Shown here one piece after another: positions 23,230-29,197 of a stretch of 29,197 bases of DNA (positions are counted from its first letter, which is position 1; every line of letters starts with the position of its first letter). The DNA comes from CAISIP01 sp031367285. GTDB taxonomy: Bacteria > Pseudomonadota > Gammaproteobacteria > Burkholderiales > Burkholderiaceae_C. The stretch lies in assembly GCA_031367285.1 (NCBI GenBank), contig JANLPN010000549.1, forward strand, positions 1 to 29,197, given 5' to 3'. The position numbers and the translations under genes are program-made. The notes beneath the pieces are model-generated. The model was not told the origin of the DNA and did not search any database. It saw only the letters and a program-made list of their open reading frames with translations.

Positions 23230-24114
23230 TCATCGCTCGCGGATCCGCGGGTCGAGCAGGTCGCGCAGCCCGTCACCCAGCAGGTTGAAACCGATGATGG
23301 TGAGGCCCAGGGCAACACCGGCGGCGAGCGCCAGGTGCGGATCGCTGCGCAGCGCCGGCAGGCCGTCGCGTATCATGCCGCCCCAGCTCGGCAAGGGCTC
23401 CTGTACGCCCAGCCCCAGGAAGGAAAGCGTGGCCTCGGCCATCACTACAAAACCCACACCCACCGAGGCCCGCACGATCAGTGCCGGCACGATATTGGGC
23501 AGGCAATGGCGCAGCAGTATGGTCAACGGTCTGGTACCACACACCAGTGCCGCGTCTACAAACAATTCATGGCGCAGCGACAACACGAGCGAACGCGTCA
23601 GGCGCGCAATACCCGGCCAGCTCACCAGCGCCAACGACAAAATCACGGTAGGTATGCCGGGCCCGAGCATGGCTGCAATCAGGATCGCGACTATGAGGTC
23701 CGGAAACGCAAACGTGATGTCGGCGGCGCGCATGACAAGGGCATCAAACCAGCCGCCGTACCACGCTGCCGCCATGCCCACGGCCGTGCCCACCACCAGG
23801 GCGATGGCCAGCACCGAGAGCGCTACCACCAGCGATACGGCGGCACCGACGATCAGCCGCGACAGGACGTCGCGCCCCAGCGCGTCGGCGCCAAGCACAA
23901 AGTCCTTGCCCGGCGGTTCCCAGGTAAAGGCCATATTGGTACGCGAAAAATCGACCGGCGTAATCCAGGGCGACAACACCGCTACCAGCACCGCGACGGC
24001 AACCAGCACGAACCCCAGCACCGCGCTGCGGGTGCGCAGGAAACGACGCAGGAAATCGCTGAAACCGGTGGACTCGACAATGACCTCGGCTGCGCTGCCC
24101 GTGGAAGCAATCAT
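23230..24114 (-). CDS. Peptide/nickel-type ABC transporter permease (OppC/DppC type)
   Basis: A 294-residue inner-membrane permease. An N-terminal helix at about 31-51 is followed by the typical periplasmic 'FVLGADALGRDVLSRLIVGAAVS' motif. Five further helices follow with the EAA loop 'DAALVCGTRPLTILLRHCLPN', and the ending is 'LLGDGLRDLLDPRIRER', all hallmarks of DppC. ATG 24114 overlaps the stop of the partner permease by 4 bp (ATGA). The solute is unknown; this class carries peptides, nickel chelates, opines and other small molecules. Confidence 0.93.
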   Translation of the reverse strand: MIASTGSAAEVIVESTGFSDFLRRFLRTRSAVLGFVLVAVAVLVAVLSPWITPVDFSRTNMAFTWEPPGKDFVLGADALGRDVLSRLIVGAAVSLVVALSVLAIALVVGTAVGMAAAWYGGWFDALVMRAADITFAFPDLIVAILIAAMLGPGIPTVILSLALVSWPGIARLTRSLVLSLRHELFVDAALVCGTRPLTILLRHCLPNIVPALIVRASVGVGFVVMAEATLSFLGLGVQEPLPSWGGMIRDGLPALRSDPHLALAAGVALGLTIIGFNLLGDGLRDLLDPRIRER

Positions 24115-25046
24115 GACCGCGCCTCGATACGGATGCGCGGATCCACCAGGCCGTACAACACGTCCACCGCGAAGTTGATGGTGGCGTAGAAAAAAGTGAA
24201 CAGCATCACAATGGCCATCGTGACCGGGTAATCGCGCGCGAAGATGGACTCGATGGCTATGCGCCCGAGGCCGGGAATATTGAAAATGGTCTCGATCACG
24301 ATGGTGCCCGTGATCAGGCCGCCAAAAATCACGCCACATACGGTGAGAATCGGAACGAGCACATTGCGCAGCCCGTGGCGCCACACCACCAGCCGCTCGG
24401 TCAGCCCCTTGGCACGTGCGGTACGCACGTAATCCTGCTGCAATACCTCCAGCATAAAAGTGCGCGCCAGCCGCGCCAAGTAGGCTGCCGCCGGGATCGC
24501 CAGCAACACGACAGGCAGGATCGCGTGACGCCAACTGGTCCATCCCGCCACCGGTACCCAGCCGAGCTTGAGTGCAAATATCCAGACAAAAAACGCGGCC
24601 ATGGCGAAGTTCGGGATAGACAGGCCGGCCACCAGCACCAGGATGATGCCGGTATCGGCAAGGGTATTGCGGCGCAAGGCGGCGACGATGCCCAGGGCAA
24701 TACCCAACGGTATGGCCAGCGCCAGCGCCGCCGCCGCAATCAGCGGGCTGATCCACAAGGCATCCTTGATCACCTGGGTAACCGGTACACCGGGATAACG
24801 GAACGAGAGGCCGAAGTCGCCATGCGCGAGTTTGCTGACGTAGTCCACAAACTGTACCGTGACCGGCCGGTCCAGGCCGTATTCGGCACGCAACTTGCGC
24901 TCCAGTTGTACGTTGCCGCCCTGGTCACCCAGCATGATGGTGATGGGGTCGCCGGGCACAAACCGGTTAGCGGCAAAGGTCAGCAACACCACGGCTACCA
25001 GCACGGGCAACAAACCCAGCAGGCGGCGCAGGATATAGGCGGCCAC
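24111..25046 (-). CDS. Peptide/nickel-type ABC transporter permease (OppB/DppB type)
   Basis: A 311-residue permease opening MAAYILRRLLGLLPVLVAVVLLTF, the standard DppB first helix, then 'RFVPGDPITIMLGD' and 'YGLDRPVTVQFVDYVSKLAHGDFGLSFRY'. The EAA loop 'QDYVRTARAKGLTERLVVWRHGLRN' contacts the ATPases. Six membrane helices are expected and the length is normal. It begins 10 bp after the receptor gene and overlaps the next permease by 4 bp. It forms the translocation pore with that permease. Confidence 0.94.
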   Translation of the reverse strand: MAAYILRRLLGLLPVLVAVVLLTFAANRFVPGDPITIMLGDQGGNVQLERKLRAEYGLDRPVTVQFVDYVSKLAHGDFGLSFRYPGVPVTQVIKDALWISPLIAAAALALAIPLGIALGIVAALRRNTLADTGIILVLVAGLSIPNFAMAAFFVWIFALKLGWVPVAGWTSWRHAILPVVLLAIPAAAYLARLARTFMLEVLQQDYVRTARAKGLTERLVVWRHGLRNVLVPILTVCGVIFGGLITGTIVIETIFNIPGLGRIAIESIFARDYPVTMAIVMLFTFFYATINFAVDVLYGLVDPRIRIEARS

Positions 25047-25056
25047 GAAATTTGTG

Positions 25057-26610
25057 TCAGTTGATCGTCACCTTGGCGTAAGGCAGCATACGCATGGGCG
25101 CCAGGGTCACGCCCTTGACATTGGGCTTTACGACCGCTACAGCAGTGCGTACAAACAGGCCGCAGGTGCCCCAGTCGTCGAGCAGCAGCGACTCCGCCGC
25201 TGCATATTGCTTGTAACGGGTGGCATTGTCCGGTGTGATGGTGGCCCGGTCTATCAGCGCGTCGAAGCCCGGGTTGGAATAACGCGCGCGGTTGAACGGG
25301 CTCTTGGAGTGCCAGACCTGCGACAGGTAATACAAGGCATCGGGATAGTCGGCCGTCCAGCCCCAGGAGAAGAAAGGCGTCTCACCGGCATTCAGAGAAC
25401 GCAGAAAAGTCGCGCGTTCCTGGATATCGAGGTCTACCTGCACGCCCAGCACCTGCTTCCACTGGTCGGCGTAATAGGCTATTTCATTGCGAAACGGCGC
25501 CAGGTTGGCGATCTTCAGGGGTGGCATGCCGCGCCCGTTGGCAAAGCCGGCCTCGGCCATCAGCTTCTTCGCACGCTCGGGGTCATAAGGAATCTTCCTG
25601 ACCGCCGGGTTGTAGCCCGGAATGCCGGGTGTGATCTGGCCATACAGCGGCTGCGCCAGGCCACCCATCAGGCCGCGGGTCATGGCGTCGCGGTCGATCG
25701 CTATGCAAAAAGCTTCACGCACGCGTTTGTCCCTGAATGGCGCGTACAGGTTCTGGTTCATGCCCAGGTAATTGATCTGCGCCGCGGACACGGTCTGGGC
25801 TTCGGCCTTGAGCTTGGCGTCGCGCATGATGCGCCGGTTCAGATCGGTACTGGCCGGCATCAGTACGTCCAACTCACCCGCCTCGTACATGGTCACGGCG
25901 GTTTCTTCGGCGGGCACGATGACGAAACGAACACCGTCGATCTTTGGCGCGCCATCCCAATAGTCCTTGAATGCCTTCAGGTACACGCTCTGGCCGCGTT
26001 TCCACTCGGCAAACATGTAGGGACCGGTACCGGCCGACACCTGCATGAACCAGGTCGGCCCTTTGTCGGCAACGACCTGGGCATCAAAGAACATGAAGGG
26101 GTAGACCGGGAACAACACGTCGGGTGCCGTGAAATTGATGTCAACAACCAGAGGGCTCACGATCTTGACGCCCGCCAAGTCCTTGGTCTTGCCGTCCTGG
26201 ACCTCCTTGGCGCCCACGATGCGCTGCAGGTATTGCAATTGCAGGCCGGCTTTGCTGCCTGGCGCGAGCAGGGCCTCGAAGCTGGCCTTGACGTCCTTGG
26301 CGCCAAAGGGCCGCCCGGTATGGAACTTGACATTGGGGCGCAATTCGAAACGCCAGGTGAGGTTGTCCGCGCTGGCCGTCCATTTGAGCGCCAACGCCGG
26401 CAAGACCTTACCGGTCTCATCGACCCTGGTGAAGTTCTGGTACACGTTGCGCAGGACGTCGCCCGCAATCAGCGCCGAGAAAGTGATCGGGTCGATCATC
26501 TCCGGGTCGGCGTTGATGTTGATGCGCAAATCGCGCGCCTGGGCCACTGCCCCGAAGCCCACAAAAACCAGTGCCACGGCGATCTGTCGGAATAGTTTTC
26601 CTGCATTCAT
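25057..26610 (-). CDS. ABC transporter substrate-binding protein, family 5 (peptide/nickel type)
   Basis: A 517-residue periplasmic receptor. ATG 26610 is preceded by GAGAGG. The signal peptide runs to about residue 25 (VAQA). Family 5 signatures are visible: 'VYQNFTRVDETGKVLPALALKW', 'FELRPNVKFHTGRPFGAKDVKASFEAL', 'GTGPYMFAEWKRGQSVYLKAFKDYWDG', 'VREAFCIAIDRDAM', 'MGWTADYPDA'-like 'WGWTADYPDALYYL'. This family binds peptides, metal chelates, glutathione or opines. The ligand cannot be read from the sequence. It directly precedes the two permease genes, so it supplies their solute. Confidence 0.93.
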   Translation of the reverse strand: MNAGKLFRQIAVALVFVGFGAVAQARDLRININADPEMIDPITFSALIAGDVLRNVYQNFTRVDETGKVLPALALKWTASADNLTWRFELRPNVKFHTGRPFGAKDVKASFEALLAPGSKAGLQLQYLQRIVGAKEVQDGKTKDLAGVKIVSPLVVDINFTAPDVLFPVYPFMFFDAQVVADKGPTWFMQVSAGTGPYMFAEWKRGQSVYLKAFKDYWDGAPKIDGVRFVIVPAEETAVTMYEAGELDVLMPASTDLNRRIMRDAKLKAEAQTVSAAQINYLGMNQNLYAPFRDKRVREAFCIAIDRDAMTRGLMGGLAQPLYGQITPGIPGYNPAVRKIPYDPERAKKLMAEAGFANGRGMPPLKIANLAPFRNEIAYYADQWKQVLGVQVDLDIQERATFLRSLNAGETPFFSWGWTADYPDALYYLSQVWHSKSPFNRARYSNPGFDALIDRATITPDNATRYKQYAAAESLLLDDWGTCGLFVRTAVAVVKPNVKGVTLAPMRMLPYAKVTIN

Positions 26611-26676
26611 GGAAGCCTCTCACAGTAAGTGTTTGGGTCAAATCAGCATAGCATGGCAGCGCAATGCGCGGGTCTG

Positions 26677-27507
26677 TCATGTGGTGGCTTCAAAGCCGAT
26701 GGCGACACCGCATGCAAACTCCGGCCGCACGGTTACCCGCACTCCTTCGTCGCGGTACGGGATGTCGCCACCCACCAGTGCGGAAGTACACGCCGCAAGA
26801 TCGGCCACCAGATAGTCGATGCCCAGCGGTCGGACCTTGCGCAGTTTTTTCTGGACCAGATCAATCGTATGCCGGCCGGTGTCCAGCGACACACCCGAGA
26901 CCGTGGAGGTCACGCGCGCCGCAGGCAAGGCGCGTTGCCACTGGGCCGCGCTCAGATCGGGGTCCGGGCAACCCAGCACCAGGCGGCGGATGGCGACCGC
27001 CGAATTGGCGTGGGTCATCAGCTCGGGCAGCCATACGGCCTCCCGTGTGGGCTGGCTGCACACGAACAGCCGCAGACCCGTATCCGGGATTTCGTCCAGC
27101 GAAACCACCTCAAAACGCGCCTCCATCGTGCTGCCGTCCGGACGCGGCACGGCACGTGAAAACTTGATGGCCGGCTCGGGTGACAGGCCCGCCGACAGCC
27201 AGTAGTCGCGCGCGGCGTGCGGGTCCAGCGTGGTCATGGCCATGCCGGCCAGGCCGCCACCATCAGCGATCACCCGCCTCCACTCGGTATTGCGCTCGGT
27301 CGGCGCCGCGACCGCCAGCAACTCGAAATAGTCCGCACCGAGCATGATGGTGTGGTTCTCGGTGCCTAGCGCAGCACTGTGTACGCCTTTGGGCGAAAGC
27401 GTAAAGCCCAGCCGGCGGTAAATGCCAGCCGCGTGCGCCAGTCCATCCACAACGACGACCACGTGGTCTATGGTTCCAATCGCTTCACTCAGGTGGCGTG
27501 TGCTCAT
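26677..27507 (-). CDS. Glyoxalase-like (VOC superfamily) protein
   Basis: A 276-residue protein with an N-terminal 'IDHVVVVVDGLAHAAGIYRRLGFTLSPKGVHSAALGTENHTIMLGADYFELLAV', shortened here only as a description of consecutive motifs: IDHVVVVVD, YRRLGFTLSPKG, GTENHTIML and YFELLAV. These match the Glyoxalase_3-like branch of the vicinal oxygen chelate fold. His14-type and Glu ligands (DHV, YFELL) suggest a metal site. A second, weaker half runs from about residue 150 (IRRLVLGCPD). AAGGAA precedes ATG 27507. Members of this branch are mostly uncharacterised; in this operon a lyase, isomerase or ring-cleaving dioxygenase role on the imported compound is possible. Confidence 0.82.
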   Translation of the reverse strand: MSTRHLSEAIGTIDHVVVVVDGLAHAAGIYRRLGFTLSPKGVHSAALGTENHTIMLGADYFELLAVAAPTERNTEWRRVIADGGGLAGMAMTTLDPHAARDYWLSAGLSPEPAIKFSRAVPRPDGSTMEARFEVVSLDEIPDTGLRLFVCSQPTREAVWLPELMTHANSAVAIRRLVLGCPDPDLSAAQWQRALPAARVTSTVSGVSLDTGRHTIDLVQKKLRKVRPLGIDYLVADLAACTSALVGGDIPYRDEGVRVTVRPEFACGVAIGFEATT

Positions 27508-27549
27508 GATGTTTCCTTGTTGAGCGCGGAGTAGCTGCCGAGCAGGGGC

Positions 27550-28563
27550 TCAGGACTCCACAATCACTTTGCCGAAAGTCAGGCGTTCATCGAGCTCGCG
27601 CATCGCTTCGCGCCCATCGGCCAGCGCATAACGCCTCGGGTGCAGCACCGGGCGCAAAGTGCCGGCCCGGACCCTATCGAGCAGTGCCAGGATGTCGCCG
27701 CGCGACCAGCCGTTGGAGCCCACGATGTTGAGCTCGAAAGTCCAGATGTACCGGATATCCTCTTTCGGATCAAAACCGGCGGTGGCGCCGCAGGTCAACA
27801 TGCGGCCATCGCGCCGCAACACGCGCAGGCCGCGCGTCCAGGTGTCGCCGCCGGTGAAATTGACCACCATGTCCAGCCCGCCGGCGGGTCCGCCGCGTGT
27901 GGTCGCGCGCCCGAACTGGCGATGGCATTCGGCAACCCAGTCCTGGGTGGCGTAATTGATGCCGACGTCGGCGCCGCACTGCTTGAGCCGCGCAAGTTTT
28001 TCATCGCTGGACGCACAGACGACGACCCGGGCTCCGGCAAGTTTTGCAAGCTGCACGCAACAGGTGCCCACACCGCCCGACGCGCCAAGAATCAGCACCG
28101 TCTCGCCGGCCTGGATGCGGCCACGCTCCACCATCATGCGGTGCGCCGTGCCATAGGCCACCGGCAACGCGGCTGCCGTGGCGAAGTCGACGTCGCCGGG
28201 CAGCGGGATCAGCATATGGGCCGGCACCCGCACGAACTCCCCCAGGCCACCATCCATCGTCTCGCCCAGGAAGCCTGGATTGACGCGGTCCGTCGGGTCA
28301 ACCAGCACGCGGTCGCCGGGCTTGAAACCACTGACCTCGCTGCCCAGCTGCACCACCTCGCCGGCAGCGTCGTTACCCACAATCAGCGGCAACCTGAGTG
28401 TGATGCCCGGCATGCCGCGGCGCGTAAAGACATCGTGGTAATTGAGTGCACAGGCGCGCGTGCGGATGACTGCGTCACCTGGGCCGCAGACCGGATCGGG
28501 ATAGTGGGTCTCGTACACCAGCCTGTCCAGGCCGCCATGTTCGCGCAGGACGATGGCGCGCAT
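27550..28563 (-). CDS. Medium-chain dehydrogenase/reductase (quinone oxidoreductase/alcohol dehydrogenase type)
   Basis: A 337-residue MDR enzyme. The GroES-like domain shows 'RTRACALNYHDVFTRRGMPG' and 'VGNDAAGEVVQLGSEVSGFKPGDRV'. The Rossmann domain shows 'VLILGASGGVGTCCVQLAKLAGARVVVCASS' as the NAD(P) site in several motifs. The four-cysteine structural zinc loop of classic alcohol dehydrogenases is absent and replaced by 'DPTDRVNPGFLGETMDGGLGEFV', so a zinc-independent quinone-reductase-like or enoyl-reductase chemistry is favoured. The start at 28563 lies 2 bp after the stop of the CoA ligase gene, indicating tight coupling. It is followed 42 bp later by the glyoxalase-like gene. Confidence 0.88.
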   Translation of the reverse strand: MRAIVLREHGGLDRLVYETHYPDPVCGPGDAVIRTRACALNYHDVFTRRGMPGITLRLPLIVGNDAAGEVVQLGSEVSGFKPGDRVLVDPTDRVNPGFLGETMDGGLGEFVRVPAHMLIPLPGDVDFATAAALPVAYGTAHRMMVERGRIQAGETVLILGASGGVGTCCVQLAKLAGARVVVCASSDEKLARLKQCGADVGINYATQDWVAECHRQFGRATTRGGPAGGLDMVVNFTGGDTWTRGLRVLRRDGRMLTCGATAGFDPKEDIRYIWTFELNIVGSNGWSRGDILALLDRVRAGTLRPVLHPRRYALADGREAMRELDERLTFGKVIVES

Positions 28564-28565
28564 GG

Positions 28566-29197
28566 TCAGACCCCACCAGTGCTGGCGGGCCGGCGCACAC
28601 GCGTTATCGCTTCGGCCTCCTGGATCATTCGCTTGCGGTCCGGTTTGTTGGTGGCGGCCAGCGGTATGGCGTCAATAAACTCGACCAGCCGCGGATGCGC
28701 GTAGGCCGAGCCATTGGCCAGGGCATAGGCCTTGATGTCGGCCTCGGTAACCGACGCACCGCCCTGGCGCACCACAAAGGCAAACGGCAGGCAGCCCTTG
28801 ACCTCGTCCGGCACCGGCACCACCGTGGCCTGGTGCACGCCGGGTACCCGCTCTATCAGCCGTTCGACCTCCCCCGGCCATACGTTCTCGCCACCCACCA
28901 CAAACATGTCGTCGGCACGCCCCAGGAAGTAGAAAAACCCGTGTTCGTCGCGCCGCATGATGTCGCCCGAACGGTACCAGCCGTCCACCATCACGTCGCT
29001 GGTCTTTTGCGCAAGCTTGTTGTAGCCCTCCATGCGCATCGGGCTCTTCATGTACAACACACCCTCGTTGGTATCGGGCCCTTCGCGCAGCTCACTCAAG
29101 GCGCCGGGCAAGGGGTAACCCAGCGAGGTTGCCGGGCGGGCGATGCCGTCCGGGTGCGGCCCAAAGGGCGACGGGCCGGCCTCGGTCGTGCCATAAC
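28566..29197 (-). CDS. AMP-dependent synthetase/acyl-CoA ligase, C-terminal part (partial, cut by window edge)
   Basis: The frame is open to the right edge, so the N-terminal two thirds lie outside. Visible ANL-superfamily motifs: 'YGTTEAGPSPFGP' at the very edge (motif A5), 'DGWYRSGDIMRRDEHGFFYFLGR' (A7), 'RADDMFVVGGENVWPGEVE' (A8), and the C-terminal 'LAATNKPDRKRM' containing the lysine of motif A10. This is an enzyme that activates a carboxylic acid to an acyl-adenylate and CoA thioester. An apparent TTG start at 29111 is internal and not used. It is the most upstream gene seen of the minus-strand operon. It implies that a carboxylate intermediate is activated for degradation. Confidence 0.9.
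   Translation of the reverse strand, partial: YGTTEAGPSPFGPHPDGIARPATSLGYPLPGALSELREGPDTNEGVLYMKSPMRMEGYNKLAQKTSDVMVDGWYRSGDIMRRDEHGFFYFLGRADDMFVVGGENVWPGEVERLIERVPGVHQATVVPVPDEVKGCLPFAFVVRQGGASVTEADIKAYALANGSAYAHPRLVEFIDAIPLAATNKPDRKRMIQEAEAITRVRRPASTGGV

Noticed and set aside
23020..24189. Plus-strand frames of 389 and 297 codons opposite the OppC-type permease
   Set aside because: They are antisense artefacts; the minus-strand frame encodes a canonical permease with its EAA loop.
25054..26595. 513-codon plus-strand frame opposite the family 5 receptor gene
   Set aside because: It is a shadow of the receptor; the composition is rich in His, Gly, Gln and Arg, and there is no family signature.

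Overview
The window looks like chromosomal DNA from a high-GC betaproteobacterium of the order Burkholderiales, most likely Comamonadaceae or a close relative. The basis is the GC-rich third positions, a Bug-type tripartite-tricarboxylate receptor beside an IclR regulator, several SlyB-like glycine-zipper envelope proteins, and short GC-rich intergenic repeats that read MSAAPGRP, which I recall from that family. No rRNA, tRNA, CRISPR array, transposase or phage gene was seen.

Layout. (1) 1-990: the 3' end of a branched-chain amino-acid ABC transporter operon (livG tail, livF), with a 154-bp insert between the two genes. (2) 1096-7897, plus strand: envelope genes. These are a DUF5666-like periplasmic protein, a glycine-zipper protein with a duplicated domain, a class A penicillin-binding protein, a triple beta/gamma-crystallin plus glycine-zipper protein, an unknown exported protein and a SmpA/BamE-like lipoprotein. 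(3) 7881-8933, minus: a BatA-like VWA membrane protein. (4) 9030-12034: an enolase-superfamily enzyme and a Bug solute receptor, with a divergent IclR regulator. (5) 12057-13987, minus: cardiolipin synthase translationally coupled to a YchJ-like protein. (6) 14274-17671, plus: a three-gene cassette (GT39 transferase, GT2 polyprenyl-phosphate glycosyltransferase, YdjC/NaxD deacetylase) that matches the logic of hexosamine decoration of lipid A in Bordetella (lgm) and Francisella (flmF2/naxD/flmK). (7) 17678-29197, minus: eleven genes in one direction, mostly with 4-bp overlaps. In transcription order they are a CoA ligase (cut by the window edge), MDR oxidoreductase, glyoxalase-like protein, complete peptide/nickel-type ABC importer (SBP, two permeases, two ATPases), an alpha/beta hydrolase with an N-terminal EthD/dabb-like domain, a creatininase-family protein and an FAD-dependent reductase. 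This resembles a dedicated uptake and catabolic operon for an unknown small molecule.

The most unusual signal lies at two gene junctions, livG/livF and the two ABC ATPase genes near 22.1 kb. At both, a small GC-rich element sits where a tight stop/start junction would be expected. In both cases the insert reads as short open frames whose starts and stops touch the flanking genes (TGAAATG on both sides at livG/livF; TAATG then ATGA at the ATPase pair). Translational coupling could therefore continue through the insert. This is a sequence observation plus inference; no expression evidence is available here.
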